Source: Kaistella sp. 97-N-M2 (lineage in GTDB: Bacteria; Bacteroidota; Bacteroidia; Flavobacteriales; Weeksellaceae). Taken from it: a stretch of DNA of 64,000 nt. The notes under the pieces were generated by a model that was not told where the DNA came from, did no database searches, and worked only from the letters and a program-made list of their open reading frames with translations. Positions within the stretch are counted from its first letter, which is position 1. Every line of letters starts with the position of its first letter. The stretch spans positions 248,001 through 312,000 of the forward strand of contig NZ_CP090976.1 of NCBI RefSeq assembly GCF_021513235.1, written 5' to 3'. This document shows, piece by piece, positions 42,966-52,149 of the stretch. A program made the translations under genes and the position numbers.

Positions 42966-45008
42966 TTACATAAATAAAGTCACCAAAAGATCGATCAGTT
43001 TGATGCCGATAAATGGCACGATAATTCCGCCCAGTCCGTAGATCAAAAGGTTTCTGCGCAATAATGCACTCGCACCGATCGGTTTGTATTCAACGCCTTT
43101 TAAAGCAAGCGGAATGAGAAACGGAATGATGACCGCGTTGAAAATGACGGCTGATAAAATCGCGCTTTGCGGACTGTGCAGATTCATGATATTTAAGAAC
43201 TGCAACGCCGGAATAAACGTAATGAACAGCGCCGGAATAAGGGCAAAATATTTCGCAACGTCATTGGCAATAGAGAATGTGGTTAAAGTTCCGCGCGTCA
43301 TTAAAAGTTGTTTTCCGATCTCAACGATCTCAATTAATTTGGTCGGATCATTGTCCAGATCGACCATATTTCCGGCTTCTTTTGCAGCCTGAGTTCCGCT
43401 GTTCATCGCAACACCGACATCTGCCTGTGCCAAAGCCGGCGCGTCGTTCGTTCCATCGCCCATCATCGCGACGAGTTTTCCGCTTTCCTGTTCGCGTTTG
43501 ATGTAATTCATTTTATCTTCCGGTTTTGCTTCGGCGATGAAATCATCCACTCCGGCTTTTTCAGCGATAAATTTGGCGGTTAAAGGATTATCTCCGGTCA
43601 CCATTACCGTTTTCACACCCATTTTTCTTAGTCTTTGGAAGCGTTCGTTCATTCCGGTTTTAATGATATCCTGAAGTTCGATAACGCCCATTACCAATCC
43701 GTTTTTCAATACAACCAAGGGAGTTCCACCATTACTGGAGATCATTTTCACCGATTCTTCCGTTTCGTTTGGAAAAACATTTCCGGCTTTTTCGGTCATT
43801 TGTTTAATGGAATCAAAAGCGCCTTTTCGAATTTCCGTTCCGTTAAAATCGACTCCGGAACTTCTTGTTTCCGCGGTGAATTCAATAAAAGTTGCATTTT
43901 CTACAATTAGATTTTCTTCAGGTAAATTGGCGAGTTCCAGAATTGATTTTCCTTCCGGCGTTTCATCCGCGATCGAACTTAGCGCGGCAGATTTAATAAA
44001 TTCTTCCATAGAAATTCCGGTTGCCGGATAAAATTCGGTGGCTTTTCTATTTCCGATGGTAATTGTTCCTGTTTTATCTAAAAGTAAAACATCAATATCT
44101 CCCGCAGTTTCCACAGCTTTCCCGGATTTGGTGATCACGTTTGCACGCAAAGCTCGGTCCATTCCTGCAATTCCGATGGCGGAAAGTAATCCACCAATTG
44201 TGGTTGGGATCAAACACACGAAAAGGGAAATAAAAGCAGCGATCGTAATTGGCGTTTGAGAATAATCGGCGAAAGGTTTTAAAGTCACGGTTACGATGAT
44301 GAAAACCAAAGTAAATCCAGCCAATAAGATCGTCAATGCAATTTCGTTGGGTGTTTTTTGGCGGCTTGCTCCCTCTACTAAAGCAATCATTTTATCAAGA
44401 AAACTGTCGCCGGGTTTGGTGTTTACTTTCACTTTAATTCGGTCGGAAAGAACTTTTGTTCCGCCGGTCACAGAGGATCTATCTCCACCTGCTTCCCGAA
44501 TAACCGGTGCACTTTCACCCGTGATCGCGCTTTCATCAATCGTCGCTAAACCTTCGATAATTTCGCCATCCATCGGGATTTGATCGCCTGCAACACAAAG
44601 AAAAATATCTCCCAACTGCATTTGCGCTGACATTTTCTGAACGGTTTCCACCTCGAAGCCGCGTTTGTTTTCCAGAATTAATTTTGCCGGCGTTTCTTGT
44701 CTGGTTTTTCTTAACGTATCGGCTTGTGCTTTTCCGCGTGCTTCTGCGATGGCTTCAGCAAAATTCGCAAATAAAACGGTGAGGAAGAGCGTAATAAATA
44801 TGGTGAAATTGTAGCCAAAACTTCCCTGACTTTTTTCGCCCATTAAAGTCCAGGTGGAAACTACGAGCATCACGACCGTTCCAACTTCCACTAAAAACAT
44901 GATCGGATTTTTGATCATCACGCGTGGATCCAGTTTGATTAAAGCCTGTTTCAGGGCTTCATTTACTAAATCTCTTTGAAAAAGACTTTGTGTATTTTTT
45001 GTATTCAT
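42966..45008 (-). CDS. kdpB: Potassium-transporting P-type ATPase KdpB
   Basis: The 680-residue catalytic subunit of the high-affinity K+ pump. Key motifs: [11 protein letters not shown] (phospho-Asp 311), [44 protein letters not shown] and [18 protein letters not shown]. About seven hydrophobic segments. The ATG at 45008 (MNTKNTQSL) is chosen because it lies 17 bases after kdpA; the frame extends further upstream only by reading inside kdpA. Complete, no damaged residues seen. Confidence 0.96.
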   Translation of the reverse strand: MNTKNTQSLFQRDLVNEALKQALIKLDPRVMIKNPIMFLVEVGTVVMLVVSTWTLMGEKSQGSFGYNFTIFITLFLTVLFANFAEAIAEARGKAQADTLRKTRQETPAKLILENKRGFEVETVQKMSAQMQLGDIFLCVAGDQIPMDGEIIEGLATIDESAITGESAPVIREAGGDRSSVTGGTKVLSDRIKVKVNTKPGDSFLDKMIALVEGASRQKTPNEIALTILLAGFTLVFIIVTVTLKPFADYSQTPITIAAFISLFVCLIPTTIGGLLSAIGIAGMDRALRANVITKSGKAVETAGDIDVLLLDKTGTITIGNRKATEFYPATGISMEEFIKSAALSSIADETPEGKSILELANLPEENLIVENATFIEFTAETRSSGVDFNGTEIRKGAFDSIKQMTEKAGNVFPNETEESVKMISSNGGTPLVVLKNGLVMGVIELQDIIKTGMNERFQRLRKMGVKTVMVTGDNPLTAKFIAEKAGVDDFIAEAKPEDKMNYIKREQESGKLVAMMGDGTNDAPALAQADVGVAMNSGTQAAKEAGNMVDLDNDPTKLIEIVEIGKQLLMTRGTLTTFSIANDVAKYFALIPALFITFIPALQFLNIMNLHSPQSAILSAVIFNAVIIPFLIPLALKGVEYKPIGASALLRRNLLIYGLGGIIVPFIGIKLIDLLVTLFM

Positions 45009-45025
45009 CTTAAATTTATCAAAAA

Positions 45026-46720
45026 TTATTTGGTGATCGAAGTCAAATATTCTGCGATCGGTCCTAAAGTTAAAGCCGGGAAGAAAGCGAGTGCTGCGAT
45101 GAGTAAGATGACGCCCAGAGTCATTAAACCAAAAGTCGGCGTATCTGTTTTTAAAGTTCCTGCGCTTTCCGGGATGTATTTTTTCTGAGCCAACAATCCT
45201 GTGATCGCAACCGGTCCAATGATGGGAAGAAATCTGGACAGAGCCAACGCGATTCCTGTCGCGATATTCCACCACGGTGTGTTGTCGCCTAAACCTTCGA
45301 AACCGGAGCCGTTATTCGCGGAGGCTGAAGTAAATTCGTACAACATTTCACTAAAACCGTGAAAGGAAGGATTATTTAAAGTTGCTGTTCCAAATTGTGG
45401 TTGATAAGCCGTTAAAGCCGTTCCTGCCAAAATTAAAAGCGGATGCAAAAGCGCGATCACCATGGCAATTTTCATTTCTTTGGCTTCAATCTTTTTGCCT
45501 AAAAATTCCGGCGTTCTTCCCACCATTAAACCGGAAATGAATACCGCCAGAATAATAAAGACGAGGTAATTTAAAATTCCGACCCCGACTCCACCGTAGA
45601 AACAGTTGATCATCATCGCGAGCAACATGTTCATTCCGGATAGCGGCATATAACTGTCGTGCATGGAATTCACAGAACCTGTCGAAATGACGGTCGTCGC
45701 AACGCTCCAATACGCCGAAGCAGATGAACCAAAACGAATTTCTTTCCCTTCCATATTTCCGAGAGAAATATTGGCGCCCATTTCCTGTAGCGCAGGATTT
45801 CCAGCGTTTTCAAAAGCAACATTCATCGCCATTAAGGATAAAAACCCGATCGACATGACGGCAAAAATGGTCCAACTTAGTTTTCTTCTTTTAATAAAAT
45901 ATCCAAAAGCGAAAACCAAGGCGAAAGGAATCAACATTTGTGCGACCATTTCGGTGAAATTGCTGATATAAGTCGGGTTTTCAAAAGGATGCGCCGAATT
46001 GGTTCCGAAAAATCCACCACCATTTGTGCCCAAATGTTTGATCGCCACAAAAGCCGCAACCGGACCGGTAGAAACGTCGATATTTTGCCCTTCTAAATTG
46101 GTTACCGCATCTTTTCCGTTAAAAGTCATTGGACTTCCATTAAAAAGTAAAATTGTTCCTACAATGACAGAGATCGGAATTAAAATTCTTGTGATCGATT
46201 TGATAAAGAAGACGAAAAAGTTTCCTAAATTTTCAGTCGTTTTTTCTTTGAAAGCCACAAAAACGTGCGCCACTGCAGCCATTCCTGTTGCTGCGGAAAC
46301 GAACTGTAAAAACATCAAATACAATTGTCCGAAATAACTCAAACCACTTTCCCCGGAATAATGCTGTAAATTACAGTTGACGATGAAAGAAATGGTCGTA
46401 TTAAAAGCCAGATCAGCGCTCATTCCAGGATTATTGTCCGGATTCAAAGGCAACCAATTCTGGTTCATTAAAATAAACATTCCGAGTAAAAACCAAACGA
46501 AATTGATCGCCACCAAAGCCATCATATTTTGTTTCCAGTTCCAGCCTTTCAACGGATCGATGCCAGAAATTCGGAAGAAGAATTTTTCAATTGGATCAAA
46601 AATGACATCCAAAAAAGTTTTTTCGTGTCCGTACACTTTCGCAATATATTTCCCGAGCGGAATTGCCAAAAGCAGCGTGACAACGAACATAAGGACGAGT
46701 CCCAGTAATTCTATATTCAT
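45026..46720 (-). CDS. kdpA: Potassium-transporting ATPase KdpA subunit
   Basis: The 564-residue K+-selective channel-like subunit. Ten or so transmembrane helices and the conserved pore loops: [39 protein letters not shown], and [18 protein letters not shown], which provide the selectivity filter. Normal length (about 560). ATG at 46720 follows 10 bases after kdpF. Co-transcribed with kdpB. Confidence 0.96.
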   Translation of the reverse strand: MNIELLGLVLMFVVTLLLAIPLGKYIAKVYGHEKTFLDVIFDPIEKFFFRISGIDPLKGWNWKQNMMALVAINFVWFLLGMFILMNQNWLPLNPDNNPGMSADLAFNTTISFIVNCNLQHYSGESGLSYFGQLYLMFLQFVSAATGMAAVAHVFVAFKEKTTENLGNFFVFFIKSITRILIPISVIVGTILLFNGSPMTFNGKDAVTNLEGQNIDVSTGPVAAFVAIKHLGTNGGGFFGTNSAHPFENPTYISNFTEMVAQMLIPFALVFAFGYFIKRRKLSWTIFAVMSIGFLSLMAMNVAFENAGNPALQEMGANISLGNMEGKEIRFGSSASAYWSVATTVISTGSVNSMHDSYMPLSGMNMLLAMMINCFYGGVGVGILNYLVFIILAVFISGLMVGRTPEFLGKKIEAKEMKIAMVIALLHPLLILAGTALTAYQPQFGTATLNNPSFHGFSEMLYEFTSASANNGSGFEGLGDNTPWWNIATGIALALSRFLPIIGPVAITGLLAQKKYIPESAGTLKTDTPTFGLMTLGVILLIAALAFFPALTLGPIAEYLTSITK

Positions 46721-46730
46721 TTTTAAAAGT

Positions 46731-46808
46731 TTAAAATTTTTCCGGTTTAATTAAGACGTAGCAGATGTAGCCAAATGCCGCGAGAGAAAGGATAAATAAG
46801 GTCCACAT
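46731..46808 (-). CDS. kdpF: Potassium-transporting ATPase KdpF subunit (25 residues)
   Basis: A 25-residue lipid-like membrane peptide that stabilises the Kdp complex: MWTLFILSLAAFGYIC, then YVLIKPEKF. The ending LIKPEKF is the KdpF hallmark. Begins at ATG 46808, ends with TAA 10 bases before kdpA. Confidence 0.88.
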   Translation of the reverse strand: MWTLFILSLAAFGYICYVLIKPEKF

Positions 46809-46812
46809 AGGT

Positions 46813-46896
46813 TTAAATTTGATCAAAAAAGTGAATGGATTTGGCAAGGAGGAAGAAAATTCCGATTCCGAGCGCGAGTAAAATAAGGGTTAACAT
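46813..46896 (-). CDS. Micro-membrane protein upstream of kdpF (27 residues)
   Basis: ATG to TAA, 27 residues: a hydrophobic helix (LTLILLALGIGIFFLLA) then KSIHFFDQI. It ends 4 bases before the kdpF start, so it is probably translated with it. It resembles KdpF in size and layout but lacks the KPEKF ending. Not a family I can name; could be an extra Kdp accessory peptide. Confidence 0.55.
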   Translation of the reverse strand: MLTLILLALGIGIFFLLAKSIHFFDQI

Positions 46897-46908
46897 TGTT
46901 TTATATTT

Positions 46909-47022
46909 TTAAGGATTAAAGATTCTGTAAGTGATGCCGATAAAAAATATAAGACCGAAGAAGGCGGCGAGTAAATGCCAGGATTTCAATCTTCTGTAAT
47001 ATTTCAATCTCCAGTTGTACAT
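46909..47022 (-). CDS. Small basic membrane protein, first ORF of the kdp run (37 residues)
   Basis: ATG to TAA, 37 residues: a very basic N-terminus (MYNWRLKYYRRLKSWH, positive-inside) and one hydrophobic helix (LLAAFFGLIFFIGITY), ending RIFNP. It ends 12 bases before the 27-residue ORF. The tight spacing and topology argue for a translated peptide. No homology I can name; assay as part of the Kdp operon. Confidence 0.5.
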   Translation of the reverse strand: MYNWRLKYYRRLKSWHLLAAFFGLIFFIGITYRIFNP

Positions 47023-47130
47023 TGTTTTAATTATTAAGGATTTGATTGCTTAATGCCAAAAACAATTCCTCAATTATATAAGTAACTGATTAGTAAATCT
47101 TTATACATATTTCGGGACTTTTTAAAACTA

Positions 47131-47157
47131 AAAAAGCCTATCAAAATGATAGGCTTG
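47131..47157 (-). terminator. Terminator after the NtrC-type regulator gene
   Basis: Minus strand: AAGCCTATCA, loop TTT, TGATAGGCTT and a T run (plus-strand AAAAA at 47131-47135). It lies about 390 bases beyond the regulator stop, isolating it from the kdp run. Confidence 0.75.
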
Positions 47158-47189
47158 ATTCTCAAATTGAGAAGATTGGTATGTGGGGT

Positions 47190-47285
47190 TTTTTAACGCA
47201 AAAACGCAAAGATTTTCTTTTATGCTGCAGTCATCGTCGTTTAATTAAGGGCTCAAAGGCGTTCCACTTAGCAAAAACAAAGATG
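47190..47285. repeat. ACGCAAAG-type degenerate repeat, copy 1
   Basis: TTTTAACGCAAAAACGCAAAG at the left and CTCAAAGGCGTTCCACTTAGC at the right, matching the outline of blocks at 57350-57445 and 59168-59288. No gene inside. Confidence 0.5.
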
Positions 47286-47341
47286 TTTTTGATTCATCAT
47301 TTTTCAATTTTAGATTGGATTCGTACTATTATAAACTATTC

Positions 47342-47420
47342 TTGTCATGCTGAGGAACGAAGCATCTCTCGAAATGAAAAGAAGATTCTTCACTTCACCT
47401 TGTTTCGTTCAGAATGACAA
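47342..47420. repeat. TTGTCATGCTGAGG repeat, copy 1
   Basis: Begins TTGTCATGCTGAGGAACGAA and ends TTTCGTTCAGAATGACAA, an imperfect terminal inverted repeat; the middle holds AAGATTCTTCACTTCACCTTG. A second copy follows 40 bases later in the same orientation. Confidence 0.75.
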
Positions 47421-47460
47421 AAACAAAATTAAATAATTGATTTACTATTTGATATAAATT

Positions 47461-47531
47461 TTGTCATGCTGAGGAACGAAGAATCTCAAAAAAAGATTCT
47501 TCACTTCACCTTGTTTCGTTCAGAATGACAA
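47461..47531. repeat. TTGTCATGCTGAGG repeat, copy 2
   Basis: Same ends and middle as copy 1, about 8 bases shorter in the central loop. It abuts the regulator stop codon; its folded RNA might act as a 3' stabiliser or stop. Confidence 0.75.
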
Positions 47532-47543
47532 AAACAAAAAAGA

Positions 47544-48857
47544 TTATTTCATTTGGTATTCCTCCAGTTTCCTGTATAATGTAGCAATACCGATATCGAG
47601 CAGTCGTGCTGCTTCGGCCTTATTGCCTTTGGTGTAATTTAGAACTTTCAGGATGTGATCCTTTTCTACGGAAGACATGGCGAACGAATTTCCACTTTCA
47701 GAATCGGGTAAATTTGTGGCGGAAAGTTCATTGTTTTCCATTAAAATCAGACATCTTTCTAGGGTGTTTTTAAGTTCACGAATATTTCCTTTCCAGGAAT
47801 TATTTTCTAATTTTTTATAGAAATCTTCATTAATGAGAACGTTTTTTAGATTCATCTTAATCGAAAACTGATCAACGTAAAATTTCGCCAGTTCCCGAAT
47901 ATCTTCTTTTCGCTCGCGCAAAGTCGGCAAATGAATTTCAAAAACATTCAAACGGAAATAAAGATCTTCCCGGAAATTTCCGAGTCGGCTTTCTTCCTTT
48001 AAATCGCGATTCGTCGCTGCGATCAAACGGAAATTTGAACGGGAAATTTTCGTGTCGCCCATTTTGATGAATTCTCCGCTTTCCAGAACGCGCAACATTT
48101 TCGACTGTAATTCCAAAGGCATTTCGCCAATCTCATCTAAAAATAAAGTTCCATTTTGGGCTTCTTCGATCAACCCTTTTTTATCGGAAACCGCACCCGT
48201 AAATGCGCCTTTTTTATGGCCGAACAATTCACTTTCCAAGACATCTTTTCCAAAAGCGGAACAGTTGATCGCCATGAAATTTCCTTTATTACGGGAACTT
48301 TCCTGATGGATTGCATTGGCAAAAACTTCTTTTCCCGTTCCAGTTTCTCCGGTTAAAAGTACGGCGGTTTCGGTCCTGGAAACTTTTTCTGCAAGCATTT
48401 TGGAATAGAGAAAACTTTGGGATTTTCCGATGATAGTGGAGAAATCGTTTTTTTTTGAAGATTTTTCCTGCTGAATATTTTTAAGATTATCCTTTACCTT
48501 TTCTAAGGCTTTGGAAACCAACGGAATAATTTTCTCGTTGTCGTCGCCCTTCACAATATAATCATAAGCGCCGTTTCGCATGGCTTGAACGCCATCGGGA
48601 ATATTTCCATAAGCCGTCATCAAAATAATTTCGATATGCGGATATTTGGTTTTAATTTCTTTCACCAAATCGACGCCGAAAGCATCCGGTAAACGAACAT
48701 CACATAAAACCAGATCGATTTTGTGCGTACTCAACATATTCATGCCGGAACGTGCGGTGGACGCCTGGAAAACTTCGTAGCCTTCATTGGAAATAATCAT
48801 TCCGAGAAGTTTCAAAAGTTTGAGTTCGTCGTCGATAATCAGTATTTTGGGAATCAA
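47544..48857 (-). CDS. NtrC-type sigma-54-dependent response regulator of the Kdp locus
   Basis: About 437 residues: receiver domain (KILIIDDELKLLK with the acidic pocket, LVLCDVRLPDAFG with phospho-Asp), AAA+ domain with Walker A GETGTGKE, the sigma-54 contact loop GAFTGA, Walker B GTLFLDEIGE, and a C-terminal Fis-type helix-turn-helix (NKAEAARLLDIGIATLYRKL). No ATG fits: a TTG at 48857 just before IPKILIIDDE is preferred, a second TTG at 48884 is possible. In place of the OmpR-type KdpE, it is the likely output of the split Kdp sensor and would drive sigma-54 transcription of kdp (inference). Confidence 0.87.
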   Translation of the reverse strand: MIPKILIIDDELKLLKLLGMIISNEGYEVFQASTARSGMNMLSTHKIDLVLCDVRLPDAFGVDLVKEIKTKYPHIEIILMTAYGNIPDGVQAMRNGAYDYIVKGDDNEKIIPLVSKALEKVKDNLKNIQQEKSSKKNDFSTIIGKSQSFLYSKMLAEKVSRTETAVLLTGETGTGKEVFANAIHQESSRNKGNFMAINCSAFGKDVLESELFGHKKGAFTGAVSDKKGLIEEAQNGTLFLDEIGEMPLELQSKMLRVLESGEFIKMGDTKISRSNFRLIAATNRDLKEESRLGNFREDLYFRLNVFEIHLPTLRERKEDIRELAKFYVDQFSIKMNLKNVLINEDFYKKLENNSWKGNIRELKNTLERCLILMENNELSATNLPDSESGNSFAMSSVEKDHILKVLNYTKGNKAEAARLLDIGIATLYRKLEEYQMK

Positions 48858-48976
48858 AGGAAATATTTTTTGGGGGAAGGACAAAAGTAGGAAAAGATTT
48901 GGAACGAAATATTGCGCATTGCAACTAAACCCGCAGTGAGTAAAACTTTATTCGCTGAAATCGCGTATTTTTAGGC

Positions 48977-49801
48977 ATGCGCAAAATTATTTATCTCATC
49001 TTCGGCTTTTTATTTTTTCTGAACTGTCAGTCAGTTAAACATAAAGATGTGGTTTATAGCAGATCTGCAGACGACACCAATCTTAAACTCAATATTTTTG
49101 TTCCGAACCATTCCGAAAAGAAAGAACTTCCGGTTTTGATATTCGTTCACGGTGGAAACTGGAACTCGGGCAATAAAAATACATATGGTTTTATCGGGCG
49201 TAATTTCGCGAAAAAAGACGTCGTCACCGTAATTCCTTCCTATACTTTAAGTCCGGAATCCGACGTGGAGCAGATGACAAACGAGATCGCCACCGCCGTA
49301 AAGTGGGTTCAAAAAAATATCAAAAAATATCACGGCGACCCGAAAAACCTTTTCGTGACGGGACATTCCGCGGGCGGACAATTGGTTGCCAGCGCGGTTT
49401 TAAATCCTAAATTCGGGATTGATGAAAATTCCGTTTCCGGAATTATCCTTAACGATGCCGCGGGAATTGATATGAAAGATTATCTGGAAAAAAATCCGCC
49501 CATGACGGAAGACGATTATCTTGCGACGTGGAGCAACGACCCTGAAAAATGGCGCGAGGCCTCTCCTATTTATTTTCTGGACCGCAGTTCGCCGCCGTTT
49601 CTAATTTATGTCGGTACGAAAACTTATTCCTCCATCAAAACAGCAAATGAACATTTCCTCACGAAACTACACGAATTTCAGCCCGATGTTCAGCCTGTTA
49701 TGATCAATAAAAGTCATATTCCTATGGTGTTACAGTATTTTTGGCCCTGGAGCGAGCGTTTTGTAGAAATCACCGATTTCATGAAGAAAAATAAGCAGTA
49801 A
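48977..49801 (+). CDS. Alpha/beta-hydrolase lipoprotein, second copy
   Basis: A 274-residue lipoprotein (lipobox LFFLNC, Cys 17) with an esterase fold: oxyanion motif HGGNW (58-62), nucleophile GHSAGGQ (Ser 131), and His in NKSHIPMV. Where the acidic member is normally found the sequence reads YVGTKTYSS, with no obvious Asp, so activity needs checking. It is a distant paralogue of 19581-20441. It is followed after 30 bases by mscS, likely sharing its transcript. Substrate unknown. Confidence 0.8.
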   Translation: MRKIIYLIFGFLFFLNCQSVKHKDVVYSRSADDTNLKLNIFVPNHSEKKELPVLIFVHGGNWNSGNKNTYGFIGRNFAKKDVVTVIPSYTLSPESDVEQMTNEIATAVKWVQKNIKKYHGDPKNLFVTGHSAGGQLVASAVLNPKFGIDENSVSGIILNDAAGIDMKDYLEKNPPMTEDDYLATWSNDPEKWREASPIYFLDRSSPPFLIYVGTKTYSSIKTANEHFLTKLHEFQPDVQPVMINKSHIPMVLQYFWPWSERFVEITDFMKKNKQ

Positions 49802-49831
49802 ATTTGTCTCTCTCCCTCTTAAACTTTAAAA

Positions 49832-50746
49832 ATGGACGACACCCCTTTAAGTCTTGTCACCGGCGTACACGAGGCGCTCATCAACTACTGGAATATTTTT
49901 GTGCAGTCGCTGCCGCGGATCGGTTTTGCGCTGACGATCTTAATCGCGAGCTATTTTATCGCCGCGTACATTTCGGCCACCATCCGAAAACGATTCGTAA
50001 ATGCCGATCATGATCCGTTGTTCGTTCGCTTTTTAAGTAAAACGACTAAAGGCGTTCTCATTATTGTCGGAATTATCCTGGCCATGCAGGCCATGGGTTT
50101 AAGCGGCATCGCGCAGGGTTTACTGGCAGGCGCCGGACTTTCTGCTTTTATTTTTGGTTTCGCATTCAAAGATATTGCGGAGAATTTTTTGGGCGGCCTA
50201 ATATTGGCCTTTAACCGGCCTTTCAGTTTAGATGATACCATTCAGATCCGCGAATTTACTGGGCATGTAAAAGCCTTGAATTTCCGCACCACGCATATTA
50301 AGACTTTTGACGAAAAAGATGTGTTTCTGCCGAATTCCATCGTGGTGAAGGAACCGCTCATCAACTTTACGCGGGACGGCCAAATCCGTCTGGATTTTGT
50401 GGTAGGAATTGCGTATGAAGACGATATTACCGAAGCGATTTCTGTAATCTGTAGGACCATCGAACCCATTGCTACGGTAATTTTAGAGAAAAAACCTTTT
50501 ACCGTTGTCGAAGAACTGGCGACGAGCACCGTGAATCTTCGCACCTATTTTTGGGCAAATACGATGGATTACAAAAAAGGCGTCCTCCAAATGAAGAGCG
50601 AAGTGATTATGAAAGTGAAGGAAGTTTTGGTTGAAAAAGGCTTCTCCTTACCGTCCGATATCCAGGAAATTAAATGGTACGATCCTACCAAACCCTTTCC
50701 CATCGATATTTTAAACACGAAAGACGATTATCCCAATTTAAGATAA
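49832..50746 (+). CDS. mscS: Small-conductance mechanosensitive channel (MscS family)
   Basis: A 304-residue inner-membrane channel that releases solutes on hypo-osmotic shock. Three hydrophobic helices (about 27-48, 68-88, 92-118); the pore helix is Gly/Ala-rich (GLLAGAGLSAFIFGFAFKD), followed by the beta domain with FLPNSIVVKEPLINFT and a C-terminal alpha/beta domain. Normal MscS length. It is 10 bases before the DUF2254 gene. Being near the kdp locus, it fits a broader osmotic/ion cluster, although it is on the other strand. Confidence 0.9.
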   Translation: MDDTPLSLVTGVHEALINYWNIFVQSLPRIGFALTILIASYFIAAYISATIRKRFVNADHDPLFVRFLSKTTKGVLIIVGIILAMQAMGLSGIAQGLLAGAGLSAFIFGFAFKDIAENFLGGLILAFNRPFSLDDTIQIREFTGHVKALNFRTTHIKTFDEKDVFLPNSIVVKEPLINFTRDGQIRLDFVVGIAYEDDITEAISVICRTIEPIATVILEKKPFTVVEELATSTVNLRTYFWANTMDYKKGVLQMKSEVIMKVKEVLVEKGFSLPSDIQEIKWYDPTKPFPIDILNTKDDYPNLR

Positions 50747-50756
50747 AATTCCGCCC

Positions 50757-51985
50757 ATGAATCTCAGCAAAGCCTTCCGTATTTATTACAACAAGACCAT
50801 CGAAAGCATCGCCTTCTATCCCGCCATAATCGCCGTGGGCTTTTTGCTTTTGTCCTGGGGCATGCTGCTCTTCGATTTTTCCACGTACGGCAAGGAAATA
50901 AAATCCGGTCTGAGCTGGCTCAGTCTGAAAGATGCGAGCACCGCCAGAACGATTATTTCCACCGTTGCAGGTGCAATTATTTCGCTAACGGTTTTCAGTT
51001 TCTCAATGGTGATGATCGTGTTGAATCAGGCCGCCTCGCAAATGAGCAACCGCGTGCTGAACAGCATGATCGAAAACCGCTTCCAGCAGGTTATTCTGGG
51101 CATTTATATCGGAACTATCGTTTATGCACTCTTTTTACTGAGCACGATTCGCGATATTTCCAGCGGCATTTACGTACCGGCGTTGAGTATTTATCTGCTG
51201 ATTTTATTAACGGTGATCGATATTTTCCTTTTCATTTATTTCCTGGATTACGTTACGCAAACCGTAAAATATGAAACGGTGATCGACCGCGTTCGTAAGC
51301 AAACTTTCCGCACCATGAAGGCTCGTTACAGAGAAGTGAATGAGACGGAACCGTATTGGCTGAACTTTCCTTCCACAATTATTACGGCGCAAAATTCGGA
51401 CTATTTTCAGGGCATCAATCAAAGCCGCTTGTTGGAGCTGACAAACAAATACGACATTAAAATCAGTTTTCTATTTCCGCAGGGGCATTTTATTTTAAAG
51501 GGCACGCCTTGCATTAAAGTGTACGGAAAAGAAAAGATCGACGCCGATATAACAAAACAGATCGCCGACTGCGCGGACTTTTATACCGGTCAACCCATCG
51601 ATAAAAACGCAGATTATGGTTTTCGCCAACTGTCTGAGATCGCTGTGAAAGCCCTAAGCCCGGGCATCAACGATCCGGGAACGGCAGTTTTGGCGCTGCA
51701 CGCGCTGTTTGCGCTTTTCGATTTTAAAATGTACCATCAGTTGCCGCCCCTTATTTCCAATTCCGACGGCGTGGCGAAGATAGAACTGCCTTCCTCGCGC
51801 TTTCCGGAAATGTTTGAGAAATGCATGGAACCCCCATCTGGAATTATGGCAAAGACGATGATTTTATTCAGATCACCTTTTTGCAGATGCTGGAGCAGAT
51901 TAAAGTTCAGGACCATCGCAACTTATATCAAAATATTTTTGAGACCTGGACGCTGAAAGTTCAAAAGCGGCGGGACATAATATAA
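50757..51985 (+). CDS. DUF2254 membrane protein, C-terminal frame broken by a C-run
   Basis: A predicted inner-membrane protein of the DUF2254 family: about four hydrophobic segments in the N-terminal half (AIIAVGFLLLSWGMLLF, IISTVAGAIISLTVFSFSMV and others), then a soluble domain with GFRQLSEIAVKALSPGINDPGT, the family signature. As written the frame ends at 51956 in an unrelated Arg-rich tail. The C run at 51831-51835 is probably one short; with six C the frame continues to TAA at 51985 (about 409 residues, tail IWNYGKDDDFIQITFLQML). Function unknown; follows mscS by 10 bases. Confidence 0.8.
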
Positions 51986-52149
51986 GTTGAGTTCTTTCCG
52001 AGTCTTTATTTTATTTGCTTTGATGGTTTCGGCGGTTTTTTTCAGGTTCACGGTCAATCTGAAATTCTGGGAATGATCCGCGTATTTTGAGGGTTTTGAA
52101 GTAATCTTTCGTCTTAAAGTTCTTATTTTAGCACTTCTAAAAAAGCCTT

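Larger units (their letters stand above)
47023..47543. other. Gene-free gap upstream of the kdp run, with terminator and repeats
   Basis: 521 bases separating the regulator gene from the kdp structural genes. The first 70 bases (nearest kdp) are AT-rich and must contain its promoter. I could not assign a TAnnTTTG box or a sigma-54 GG-N10-GC pair with confidence. The rest holds a terminator hairpin, an ACGCAAAG-type block and two TTGTCATGCTGAGG repeats. Confidence 0.7.

Noticed and set aside
47055-47070. GG/GC pair on the minus strand upstream of the kdp run, resembling a sigma-54 -24/-12 promoter
   Set aside because: The spacing from GG to GC is 11 bases, not 10, and TGGCA and TTGC flanks do not match; kept only as a weak lead.
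47342-47531. Paired repeats as an insertion-sequence remnant
   Set aside because: Too short, no transposase fragment, and same-orientation tandem copies with inner folding fit a foldable intergenic repeat better.
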